From Oligoflexia bacterium (lineage in GTDB: Bacteria; Bdellovibrionota; UBA1018), in assembly GCA_014378465.1 (NCBI GenBank), contig JACMNQ010000070.1, positions 1 through 64,000 of the forward strand: DNA of 64,000 nt, read 5' to 3'. Below are positions 1-9,700 of this stretch, piece after piece (the stretch's first letter is position 1; every line of letters begins with the position of its first letter). Below the pieces are notes generated by a model. It was not told the origin of the DNA. It searched no databases and worked only from the letters and a program-made list of their open reading frames with translations. Both the position numbers and the translations under genes were made by a program.

Positions 1-740
1 GTGAAGAGACCAAGGTAGGTGCCAATAAATACAAATCCTTCGTCAGTTGGAATATAGGAAATGTCACTTGCCCATACCTGGTTCGTTTCCACGGGATGAG
101 TTTCAGGCTCCTCGGCTTGAAAGGTTCTTGGCGCCACCGGCAGATCATGCTTTGAGTCAGTTGTGCTCACGCGAAACCGTTCATGAATTAGGCCAGAAAT
201 GCGTGACAACCCCATCAATCTTGAAATGCGTCCTCGTCCAACTGCCTAGCCTTCACGACGCAGCTGTGCGCAAAGCCTCGGCAAACAGTACGCGCCACGA
301 CTCACTTGGTGGATCTTCCGCATCTTCGTCACAAGCTCCGCGTTCTACCTGCCACGATCGGACTGCGGGCGGCGACGCCAGGAGTAGAGACCGCTCCGAC
401 TGACCCTCAGAACTCGGCGGGAAAGCTTCACAGACATTTTCTCTCCTACCATCGTTTCGACCCTCTGAAATTTCACTACAAGTGGTGCCTTCGGAGAAAA
501 AAGCCGCTGCCGCCTCCAAGATGTGATTCACCTTCTTGAGTTCCATGTTCTCTCGGCGAAGGCGCTTAAGTTCCTCAGCCTCTACTCATGAAAGCGCGGG
601 GCTCGAAGCTGCTGAGGAACGCGTTGATCAGCGGAGCCAACATGGCTCATCATCGCCTCCAGCTCGGCTGAGCAGGAGTGATGGGACCCTGGTGCAGCTC
701 AGCTTGGCAGGCACCGACGTGTCACCGGAGACACATTTGC
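1..740 (-). pseudogene. IS3-family transposase remnant (OrfA and OrfB, frameshifted, cut by left edge)
   Basis: Reading the minus strand from about 740 down gives broken pieces of an IS3-type OrfA: a VSGDT / QAELHQG segment in shifted frames, then EELKRLRRENMELKKVNHI around 580-500, which is the typical leucine-rich end of OrfA. OrfB follows in another frame with SRSGLYSWRRRP, a stop inside the conserved RGAYCLPRLCAQLRREG region, and TTDSKHDLPVAP...VWASDISYIP at 130-20, which carries the first Asp of the DDE triad. The catalytic C-terminal part lies beyond position 1. Several frame breaks and an in-frame stop mean it cannot make an intact transposase. No terminal inverted repeat was found at the right end. 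It lies directly upstream of the RCC1 gene, whose long upstream ORF extension is only this remnant read backwards. Confidence 0.85.
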
Positions 741-784
741 CATCCTCTCAAATTTTATTTATTCTTTTACAAGAGGTAAGTTGC

Positions 785-3286
785 ATGTCGGAGAATGTCT
801 CGATGGATTTTAGGGTTCATCTCGCACGGCTGACCCTGATTTTCCTATCGGCATTTTATTTGACGGCCTGCTCGCTCAGGCTGAATCAGGGATTGATTCC
901 GGCACATGAGTCAATATCTTCCGTTGTTGCCAACAAAGCCGTCATCCTCTCGCGATTGACGCCTGATCAATCCAACAAGACCCCTGTATTTCAAATCTCC
1001 AATCTTCCCGCAGGCTCGCTCGTCGAATTCATGCCGGACTCCGATATTTCATGCTCAGGCAGTTCAGTGCTTCAGGCCCTGGTGACTGCAGTGCCTGACC
1101 AGTTACTATCCTGGGTGAATCTGCCTCTGGTCGATTCGGAAATCGCAATCCGCGTTCGTGCAAAGTTTCCCGATGGATCATCAGTTTGTACCAACTCAGT
1201 GACCTACAAGTTTCCCCTGATGACGACTGCAACCCAGGTCTCATTGGGCGGCAATCATTCCTGCGCCGTGCTCCCAGGAGGCAGTGTCAAGTGTTGGGGC
1301 TACAATGGGGCCGGTCAACTTGGGGACGGTACGCTGGTCAGTTCAGGCTCTCCAGTTTCAGTTCCTAATCTTGCGGTCACCTCAGTCTCGACCGGATATT
1401 CCCATAGCTGTGCGGTTCTCACGACTGGAGCGGTCAAATGTTGGGGATCCAATGCGTCAGGACAGCTCGGTAACGGCAACTCTATCGATTCGACGACACC
1501 CGTCCTCGTGCTGGGAGGGATCACAGCCGTCGCAGTCACAACAGGCTACGGGCAATCTTGCGCGCTCCTGACCAACGCGACGATCAAGTGCTGGGGCGAT
1601 AATACTTACGGGCAACTCGGAAATGGTACGAATACCAGTTCAAATTCTCCCGTTCTGGTTTCTGGGATCACGGCGAGTGCCGTTTCTGTGGGGACTTATC
1701 ACACTTGCGCACTTCTTCTGAATGGCACTGTGAATTGCTGGGGAGCCAACTGGGGCAAACAGCTGGGTAATGGCACGACTACCAACTCCAGCGTTCCAGT
1801 TGTGGTCACCGGACTGACCGCGTTTTCGATCTCGTCAAACGGCTATCACACCTGCTCTGTACTTCTGAACGGGACAGTCAAATGCTGGGGATACAACGCT
1901 CAGGGACAATTGGGGAACGGATCGACTACCAACGCGGGTACTCCGACTCTTGTTGCAGGAATATCGGCGACAGCCGTCACGGTCGGAACCGCTCACACCT
2001 GCGCCCTGCTCGCGGGCGGCGCCGTGCAATGCTGGGGAAATAATGCCAGTGGCGAACTTGGAACCGGAACGACCACGAACGCAAGCGTGCCTGCACTCGT
2101 AGCTGGGCTGACCGCACAGAGCATTACGGCTGGAAACGGATTCACTTGCGCACTGCTCTTGTCGGGAGGAACGAAGTGCTGGGGAATCGATACCCTGGGC
2201 AGGCTCGGAGACGCTGTCGATTCAGATCCGACTCTCCCCAATCTGGTCCCCGCACTGATCGCTTTGAAAACAGCGGCTGGAGGCGACCACAGTTGTGCGA
2301 TACTTTTTGACCACACGGTCAAATGCTGGGGGAAAAATTTGTCAGGCCAGCTCGGAAATGGAACCAATCTCAATTCTGCCGTACCTGTTCTGGTGCCCGG
2401 AATCACTGCGATGGCAATTGCTGCCGGCGCAAGCCATACTTGCGCAGTTTTAACCAGCGGAGCCGTAAAATGCTGGGGATACAACTCGACTGGACAACTG
2501 GGGAACGGCACTACGGTCAGCTCAAACACACCGGTCCTGGTTCCGGGCGTTTCGGCTAAAGCGATTGCCACCGGTAGCTCACATTCGTGCGCAATTCTGA
2601 CCAGTGGCGGGATCCAGTGCTGGGGTTGGAACTTGATGGGGCAATTAGGAAACGCATCCAACACGAATTCCAGCTCACCGGTTCTAGTCCCGAGTCTGAC
2701 TGCAAGCGCAATCACCACCGGAACCAATCACACCTGTGCGGTATTGATCTCAGGCACGGTCCAATGCTGGGGAGACAACAGTTTTGGACAACTCGGAATT
2801 GGAAATACGACGAGCAGCAATACGCCAGCAACGGTCCCCGGTCTCACTGCATCCGCAGTCGTGGCCGGCAGTGCTCACTCTTGTGCACTTGTGACAGGTG
2901 TGGGCGGCATCAAGTGCTGGGGATACAACTGGAGTGGACAATTAGGGACCTCCACCAACACCGATTCCTACACGCCAGTCTGGGTGCCTGGTGTCTCTGC
3001 TACAGCGATCTTCTCGGGCGACGATCACGTCGGAGCAATCGGCTCGGCTGGATCGCTGAAAATCTGGGGAAACAATTATTATGGCCAACTGGGCAACGGG
3101 GCAGTTGCAAATTTGAACACGCCGGTGTCCATCAACGGAATTTCGGTAATATCCGTTTCCGGGGGAACACGACATAGCTGTGCCACTCTCAGCAACAGTA
3201 CCGTGAAATGCTGGGGCGACAATTCCTTCGGGCAACTCGGGCGCGCCAATTCGCAGCAGCTCAGTCTGAGATGGGTGCTCGAATGA
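785..3286 (+). CDS. RCC1-repeat lipoprotein, 14 blades
   Basis: A probable secreted lipoprotein of about 833 residues made almost wholly of RCC1/Regulator of Chromosome Condensation repeats (beta-propeller blades, often used as binding scaffolds). The ORF track starts at a TTG at 536, but ATG 785 is preceded by AAGAGG and opens a signal peptide ending in the lipobox LTAC. Fourteen copies of a roughly 46-residue unit follow, each of the form HSCA...KCWGxNxxGQLGxGT. Fourteen blades would be two seven-bladed propellers. The last unit is followed by only a short tail. Blade 13 has lost both cysteines (HVGA and KIWG). The ligand is unknown; the exported location and the Cys pair per blade are read from sequence, and disulphide bonding is inferred. 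Confidence 0.88.
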   Translation: MSENVSMDFRVHLARLTLIFLSAFYLTACSLRLNQGLIPAHESISSVVANKAVILSRLTPDQSNKTPVFQISNLPAGSLVEFMPDSDISCSGSSVLQALVTAVPDQLLSWVNLPLVDSEIAIRVRAKFPDGSSVCTNSVTYKFPLMTTATQVSLGGNHSCAVLPGGSVKCWGYNGAGQLGDGTLVSSGSPVSVPNLAVTSVSTGYSHSCAVLTTGAVKCWGSNASGQLGNGNSIDSTTPVLVLGGITAVAVTTGYGQSCALLTNATIKCWGDNTYGQLGNGTNTSSNSPVLVSGITASAVSVGTYHTCALLLNGTVNCWGANWGKQLGNGTTTNSSVPVVVTGLTAFSISSNGYHTCSVLLNGTVKCWGYNAQGQLGNGSTTNAGTPTLVAGISATAVTVGTAHTCALLAGGAVQCWGNNASGELGTGTTTNASVPALVAGLTAQSITAGNGFTCALLLSGGTKCWGIDTLGRLGDAVDSDPTLPNLVPALIALKTAAGGDHSCAILFDHTVKCWGKNLSGQLGNGTNLNSAVPVLVPGITAMAIAAGASHTCAVLTSGAVKCWGYNSTGQLGNGTTVSSNTPVLVPGVSAKAIATGSSHSCAILTSGGIQCWGWNLMGQLGNASNTNSSSPVLVPSLTASAITTGTNHTCAVLISGTVQCWGDNSFGQLGIGNTTSSNTPATVPGLTASAVVAGSAHSCALVTGVGGIKCWGYNWSGQLGTSTNTDSYTPVWVPGVSATAIFSGDDHVGAIGSAGSLKIWGNNYYGQLGNGAVANLNTPVSINGISVISVSGGTRHSCATLSNSTVKCWGDNSFGQLGRANSQQLSLRWVLE

Positions 3287-3501
3287 AGCCGGGATTCACT
3301 TCGCAAAAGTTTCGTCAGGACGGGACGACGCTTTCCTTCTTGCCGATAAACCAGGAAGGAAGCGACGTTCAACCTGTCCAGCGCCGCTCGGGACGAACAG
3401 AATTGAATTTCCCTTGCCACCACTCGAGCCCACTGCGATCCCTCCATGGGATCGTCCACTCTCCAATGAAAGTTCCCGCCCCTTCTTTGTGACTGGCAGC
3501 T

Positions 3502-4293
3502 TCAATCAAGTTCTGCAGGATCCTGTTGATAGAAATCACTCAAAACTCCGTAAAGTTCCGGGTGGTGCTTTTTCAACCCGGTCGGCTGACCGAAGAACTG
3601 CTCAGTGATGACCGCGAAGAATTCCGCCTCATTCACCGCTCCATAACTCTCCAGAAAAGTCCGCTCACCCTTTTCAGTGATCGCACGAAGGCGCAAAAAC
3701 TCCCTCGAGCAGACTTCGACCCAACTCCGGTACTGCTCAGGGCTGCCGAGCGGAGGAGTGCCGTCAACGCGACCGTCGAGCATGTCAAGTTTATGGGCAA
3801 ATTCATGGTACACGACATTGTGACCCTTCTCGGGATGGCGTGCGGTCTGCAGAACCGCGTCCCAAACGAGGATGACGGGTCCTCGCATCTGGGCTTCTCC
3901 GAGAATCGAGACAGACTCGCGCACCGGAGCCTGCGGCATCTCAAAAAATCCGACCGGGCGTTCGGGCGTCATGACGGTTGAAGGATAAATGAAGATGGAG
4001 TCCACATCCGGAAACAGATCATGATTCAGAGCAAGAATCATCAGGCAGGCCTGAGCGGCAACCGTCACACGAATTTCGTCAGTGAGCACGAGGCCGCCAC
4101 AGCCCTCCCAATGTTTTTCAGCGACGAAGACCTGAATCATCCCGGAAAGTTCCCTGCGCCCACCTTCACTGAGTCGACGAAAATGAGCGACATTTCGTTC
4201 CAGGATCCTCACCCATGCATCAGGAAATTCCGTTTCGAGAATTTTCTTCCGACGATGATCCCGTATCCAGTGCCAGGAGAAGTCTTGGTTCAT
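3502..4293 (-). CDS. mtfA: MtfA-like zinc peptidase (family M90)
   Basis: A 263-residue cytoplasmic protein of the MtfA family, which in E. coli is a zinc aminopeptidase that binds the glucose repressor Mlc. The zinc site is seen as HEFAHKLD, with the conserved GPVILVWD stretch before it and the FAVITEQFF and SDFYQQDP blocks near the C-terminus. The ORF in the track is longer, but its first 87 codons lie inside the 3' end of the upstream Usp gene. ATG 4293 gives a family-like N-terminus; ATG 4347 is an alternative with a better GGGG upstream. No Mlc homologue is in the window, so the regulatory partner is unknown. It is transcribed in the same direction as the Usp gene and may share its transcript. 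Confidence 0.85.
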   Translation of the reverse strand: MNQDFSWHWIRDHRRKKILETEFPDAWVRILERNVAHFRRLSEGGRRELSGMIQVFVAEKHWEGCGGLVLTDEIRVTVAAQACLMILALNHDLFPDVDSIFIYPSTVMTPERPVGFFEMPQAPVRESVSILGEAQMRGPVILVWDAVLQTARHPEKGHNVVYHEFAHKLDMLDGRVDGTPPLGSPEQYRSWVEVCSREFLRLRAITEKGERTFLESYGAVNEAEFFAVITEQFFGQPTGLKKHHPELYGVLSDFYQQDPAELD

Positions 4294-4420
4294 TCCGAGA
4301 GAGTACCACAGATGGACGAACACGAGGAGCACTTCGGAACTCCTCATCTGAGACCCCGGATTGGCCAAGAAACGATTCAAGGCATGCGACCTTTTCCACT
4401 GAGGAGACCTTACGCGGAGC

Positions 4421-5410
4421 TCAGGCTTGTGAAACCCGCTTTGAGCTTTGAGTATCCTCCTGGAGGAGCGTCGGCCCGCAGACCCAGACCGGATACATCT
4501 GCTTTCGGATGACATCCCTGGCGACGCTTCCGGCAACGATTGACTTGAGCTCACCGCTCACCGAAGCCATGGCGATGAGACTGACCTGCTCTCTTTCAGC
4601 GATGTCAAAAATGCACTCCGCGACGTTGCATGAATACCCGGAGTCCGCGATGACAAACCTCACGGGCACTCCAAGCGCCTGCGCCGCCTGCTTCCATTTC
4701 ACTCCTTCGTCGTTGGCCAGCCGCTCCTGTTCACTGAAATAGTTCTCTGGCACAGAGAAGGCGCCAGTCGCGCCATAATCAGTCGCGACCATGGCGTAGA
4801 GGGAGATCGCATGCAGCACGATGACTTCTGAATCCTTCGAGGTGAGATCACGGAGAAAACGCACGAATGCCCTGAACGAAAAGGTGGAGAAGTCCGTAGG
4901 AAACAGCACTCGACTGGTCGGGCTCACACTTGCAGAAACCTCTGAATGGTTCAGAAAAAGTACCGGATGGCGCGACGTCAGGAGAAGCTTTTCAGAAAAA
5001 CTTCCGAACATCAGTCGTCCAATTCCCGAGCGCCCATGGGATGATACGACGATCAGCGGAGAGTCCACTTCTCCACTCAAGCACAGGATCTTGCGAACTG
5101 CATCAGCCGTGGATGAGGATTTCTCGGTGATCACCACTGCGGGCAAGGCTCTGCTCATTCCGAGGGCGTGAACTGATTGATCGGTCAACTTCTGGGCAGC
5201 CGGGACATAGTGATGGAGCCCGACATGCCGGCTGCCTTCGGGCCTCGGCATCGAAAGGATATGAACCGGCTGAAGCGCAAGTTTTCCCGCTTTCACCCAC
5301 CTGGTGAGCTCGCGCACGGAGTCCCAATTCGGTGTGGTATCCATCTGAAAGGGATCCATTGCCCAGATTACCGCGTGGAGCGGGACGCACCCGGAGTTCT
5401 TCTGTTTCAT
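4421..5410 (-). CDS. Tandem-domain universal stress protein
   Basis: A 329-residue protein with two UspA-like domains, roughly residues 10-155 and 165-315. Domain 1 contains SSHGRSGIGRLMFGS, close to the GxHG(9x)GS nucleotide-binding signature of ATP-binding Usps but with Ser replacing the first Gly. Domain 2 has ASVSGELKSIVAGS, which is further degenerate, so only the first domain is a good candidate for nucleotide binding. ATG 5410 has AGGGAGA about 7 bases upstream. The gene lies between mtfA and a two-gene kinase operon on the same strand; the gap of about 150 bases to the kinase gene suggests its own promoter. The stress that it answers to cannot be read from the sequence. Confidence 0.85.
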   Translation of the reverse strand: MKQKNSGCVPLHAVIWAMDPFQMDTTPNWDSVRELTRWVKAGKLALQPVHILSMPRPEGSRHVGLHHYVPAAQKLTDQSVHALGMSRALPAVVITEKSSSTADAVRKILCLSGEVDSPLIVVSSHGRSGIGRLMFGSFSEKLLLTSRHPVLFLNHSEVSASVSPTSRVLFPTDFSTFSFRAFVRFLRDLTSKDSEVIVLHAISLYAMVATDYGATGAFSVPENYFSEQERLANDEGVKWKQAAQALGVPVRFVIADSGYSCNVAECIFDIAEREQVSLIAMASVSGELKSIVAGSVARDVIRKQMYPVWVCGPTLLQEDTQSSKRVSQA

Positions 5411-5560
5411 CGTTTCTCCCTGTTCACGTTGTTCACCGCCAAAGGGAGAGCAAGTGGTGATCCAGCCCGTCGGGCACCTGGGACGACTTCAAGGAGAATC
5501 GCGTCGCTGACTGGGACGAAAACACCTGAGACTGGGAAAGATTGTCTCGTTTCACGAACT

Positions 5561-6712
5561 TCAGGAGGCCGCGTTCAGCGCCGGGCTTTCAACTGGGGGA
5601 AGCTCCACATAGAAGCTTGAGCCCACTCCCACTTCGCTTTCCAGTCGAATGGATCCGCCATGTGCTGTCAGGATCTCCTTCACGATATAAAGTCCGAGTC
5701 CCAGGCCATTCACTTCCTTCCCGGCCGCTCGTTCAAATCTTTGAAAAATTCTTTCATGATTCTCCGGGGCGATTCCCTGCCCATGATCCTGGACCACAAT
5801 GCGTGCCATACCCCGCGACGATTCGACCTGCACGAAGATCGGCTTGCCCGCGCCGTACCGCATGGCATTAGTCAGGAGATTCGTCACGACCTGTTCGATC
5901 CGGAATCGATCCCAGTTCCCGCGCACCCCGCCGCAGAACTCACTCGAAACCGAACAGGCAGCGGCGGAAAAGAGTTCCTTGTTGCGCTCCAGCAGATCGC
6001 GAACCAGCTCGCACAGATCAAACTGCTCCACTCGAATCGAAAGCTTCCCGGAATTGATGCGCGAGATATCGAGCATATCATCGATGAGATGAGTGATCCG
6101 GTCCAGCTGCTTCTCATCGGCGACGAACATCCGGGTCATCGCTTCCGCCGTGAACGATTTCGAGTCTCCCTTCGCGATCCTCCGCTTCCGCAACTGCGAC
6201 TGAAGCTTGAGAACAGTGAGCGGAGTCTTCAGTTCATGGGAGGCGATCGACATGAACTCGTCCCGGATCTGTACCGCCTGTTCGAGCTCAATTTCCGTAT
6301 TCCTGAGCTTGGTCAGGGTCAATTCGAGCTCCTGTCTCTGGCGAAAGAGTTCAATGAAGATATTGACCTTGTTCTTGAGCGCATGGGTATCGAGAGGCTT
6401 CAGCAGAAAGTCCACGGCCCCGCTCTCGTAACCTCGGAATGAAAAGCTCTCGCTCTTGGCAGTCGCTGACACGAAAATGATGGGCACGGATTTGGTCTTG
6501 TTGGTCCCCCGTATCAGTTCGGCGAGCTCAAAACCGCTCATGCCGGGCATCTGAACATCAATGAGCGCCAGCGCGAACTCATGGCGACTGATGAACTCAA
6601 GCGCGTCTGTCCCGCACCGCGCTTTGAAAATCTCGAGATCGTCCCGCTTCAACAGCCATTCCAGAGCGAGAAGATTGTCCTTCAGATCATCGACGAGTAG
6701 AATTTTGATCAT
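5561..6712 (-). CDS. Receiver-histidine kinase hybrid (REC-HisKA-HATPase)
   Basis: A 383-residue soluble protein: an N-terminal receiver domain (about 1-120, phosphoacceptor in ALIDVQMPGMSG), a short helical linker, HisKA with SIASHELKTPLT (about 155), and HATPase with NLLTNAMRYG and GLGLGLYIVK. With the kinase behind the receiver it can be read as a response regulator that controls its own kinase activity. Its ATG overlaps the stop of the upstream hybrid kinase by 4 bases (ATGA), so the two are translationally coupled and likely partners in one phosphorelay. No DNA-binding output domain is present. Its kinase core is very similar to that of the CHASE kinase at 58414-60735, including the DRFRIEQV.TNLLTNAM.YGAGKPI block. 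Confidence 0.92.
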   Translation of the reverse strand: MIKILLVDDLKDNLLALEWLLKRDDLEIFKARCGTDALEFISRHEFALALIDVQMPGMSGFELAELIRGTNKTKSVPIIFVSATAKSESFSFRGYESGAVDFLLKPLDTHALKNKVNIFIELFRQRQELELTLTKLRNTEIELEQAVQIRDEFMSIASHELKTPLTVLKLQSQLRKRRIAKGDSKSFTAEAMTRMFVADEKQLDRITHLIDDMLDISRINSGKLSIRVEQFDLCELVRDLLERNKELFSAAACSVSSEFCGGVRGNWDRFRIEQVVTNLLTNAMRYGAGKPIFVQVESSRGMARIVVQDHGQGIAPENHERIFQRFERAAGKEVNGLGLGLYIVKEILTAHGGSIRLESEVGVGSSFYVELPPVESPALNAAS

Positions 6713-9700
6713 GAGATCATTTCCGCCAGGGGTGCCCAGATCCGAATCAATGAAAGAAGCTTTTCAAGATCCACCGGTTTTGAAACATAATCATTCGTCC
6801 CCGCATCCAGGCACTTTTGGTGATCGTCTTTCATCGCCTTCGCAGTGACCGCGATGATCGGAAGCCTTTCGAACCGCTTCTGTCTGCGGATTCTCCGGGT
6901 CGCTTCATATCCGTCCATTTCCGGCATCATGATGTCCATGAGCACCAGATCGATGAGCGGGTCAAGATCCAGCTGATCGAGTGCCTCCTGCCCATTTCTG
7001 CCCGTCACGACCGTGGCACCCTTCTTTTCCAGAACACTGGTGAGCGCGAAAATGTTGCGGATGTCGTCATCGACCAGCAAAATCTTCTTTCCATGGAAAA
7101 TCTGTTCCCGGCTCCTGACCGCCTTGATGATCTTGCGATGAGCCGTGGATAATTTCGAGTCGTCACGGTGCAATGCGAGGGTCACCTCATTCAGAAGTTT
7201 TTCGGGAGACCTGGCACCCTTGATGATGATCGAAGCCGACAGTCTCTTCAGACTGTCTTCGTGTTCCTTCGTGAGTGCGGTCCCCGTGTAGACGATCACC
7301 GGCGGAAAAAACGCAATCGTCTCACGCTTCATCTGCTCGAGAAGTTCGCTCCCGCTCAGGTCAGGGAGTGTCAGATCCGTGATCATGCAGTCGAAGACCG
7401 TCTTCTTGAGTTCAAGAATCGCTTCTCTGGCCAACCCCACCGAAGTGATTTCAATCCCATCATCCGCAATCAGGTGCGCAATCCCCTCTCTCTGGGTTTC
7501 ATCATCCTCGACGATCAGGACGCGCTTGATTTTCTTTGAAAATTTCTCCTCGAGCTTTCCGAACGCATTCTTGATTTCAGCGTGCTTGACCGGCTTGAGC
7601 ATGAAGCCGATCGCCCCCATCTGGACTGCAGCTTTTGAATGGTCCTCGATGGACATGACCTGGACCGGGATATGGCGGGTCTTTGGATTTTCCTTCAGAC
7701 GATCCAGCACCGTCAGGCCAAGATGATCCGGAAGTTTCATATCCAGCAGAATCGCGTCAGGATTGTACTCCAGAGCCAGTTCAAACCCCTCGTCCGCGCC
7801 CTGCGCGATGATGCATCTGAATTTCAGCTCATGAGCCAGATCGAGAAGGATCTTGGCAAACTTCACATCATCGTCAATCACGAGAAAAGTCCTGCCTTCG
7901 CGCTCCTGATCCGTGCGGTCGTCCGCAAATGGCAGCGGTGAAGGTGGCAAGGCCTTTTCGAAATGACGATGAGCGCTCGTCGCGACCGCATGAAACACGG
8001 GCTCCCACATTTCCGGCTGGACGAGCGATTCATCCAGCAACTCCGGGAGGATCAGGGTGAAGCGACTCCCACGGCCGGCTGAACTCTCGACTTCAATGCT
8101 TCCGCCGAGCAGTTTTGCCAGGTCTCGCGAGATCGAAAGCCCGAGTCCGGTGCCTCCGTACTTGCGGTTAGTGGTGCCGTCCGCCTGTCTGAAGGCCTCA
8201 AAAATGATCGCCTGCTGTTCCTTCGGAATTCCGATCCCGGTATCGCTCACTTCAAAAGCGACGAAACCCTTGGAATGACCGTAAAGGCGGATCTTCACGA
8301 ATCCCTGGGCCGTGAACTTCAACGCATTGGAGATCAGATTCTTGAGGATCTGGTCCAGTCTCTGACGATCCGTCTGAAAAGATTTAGGGAGGTCGGCTTC
8401 CTGCGTGACTTCAAAGAGGAGTTTCCTTTCCAGAGCCAATGGCTGAAAAGTCTGTTTGAGTCCATCGATCACTTTCCGGATCACGACGTTCTCAGCCCGG
8501 ATATCGAGCTTGCCCGCCTCGACTTTGGAAAGATCCAGAATGTCATTGATGAGATTGAGAAGATCGTTTCCGGAGGAGTAGATCGAAGTGGCGAACTCGA
8601 TCTGTTCTTCAGTCAGATTTTCCTGGGCGTTGTCCATCAGCAACTTGGCCAGAATGAGTGAGCTGTTGAGCGGAGTCCTGAGTTCGTGGGACATGTTCGC
8701 GAGAAATTCGGTCTTGTACTGGCTGGCCCGCTGAACTTCGTTCGCCTTTTCTTCCAGAAGAACCTGCGCCTTGTTCAACGCCTCGTTCTGCTTCTGTACT
8801 TTCTTGCGCACATCCGATGTGTTGATGGCGATGCCGATGTTTTCAGAAACGTGGCCCAGAAAGGCCCTCTGATGTTCAGTGAACGGATGCAGTGAGCCCA
8901 GTTCAATCACGCCGGTAACCTCATTTTCATAGAGGATCGGGCAGATGAGAAGCGACCGCGGGACAAGCTCCCCCAGGGACGATTCGATCTTGCTGAAATA
9001 GCTCGGTGGGACGTCCTCGATCAACAGGGACTTCTTTTCGATGGCGACCTGGCCGATCAGGCCCTGGCCAAAATCAATGACGCTGTCCGAGGAAGCTTTT
9101 TTGGAGAGAGCGTGTCCGCTGACCATCTGAAGCTTCTTCTCATCCGTGACGAGATAAAATGCGCCCACCTGCGCATTGGTGAAGGGCACAAGATGGCTCA
9201 GAATGCTCTGCCCGAGCCTCGAGATGATCTGTTCTCCTCGCATTCTTTCGGAAAGCGCGATCTGCCCTTCACGGAGGTAGTCGAGTTCCCGGTACTTTTC
9301 CCGAAGAGAAGCTTCAGACTGCTTTCGTTCGGTGATGTCACGTTCGGTCGTGGCGATGCCGGTCAGCTTTCCCTTTTCATCGGTCAATTTCGTGTTGATC
9401 AACCAGACGTCGATGATGCGTCCGTCCTTGTGCTTGCGTTTGGTCTCCAGATTGGGCAGCAGTTCACCGCGTTTCAGAGAAGCCAGAAAGCCGCGGGCTT
9501 CTTCCTGATACTCCGGGGGCACGGTATCGACGATGTTCTTGCTGAGGGCTTCGGCCTCGGAGTAGCCGTACATCGTCTCCGCACCGCGGTTCCACGCCAG
9601 GATATTTCCTTCGAGGTCCTGAAACGTGATCGCGTCGTTGGAATCCTGAATCACGGTCGCCATCCGGCGAAATTTCTCGAGCGCACCCATACGCTCGGAA

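Noticed and set aside
536-784. N-terminal extension of the RCC1 ORF from TTG 536
   Set aside because: It reads antisense through the IS3 OrfA remnant, and a good ribosome binding site plus signal peptide start at ATG 785.
1993-2727. 244-codon minus-strand ORF over the RCC1 gene
   Set aside because: Periodic because the RCC1 repeats are periodic; no start signal and no family resemblance.
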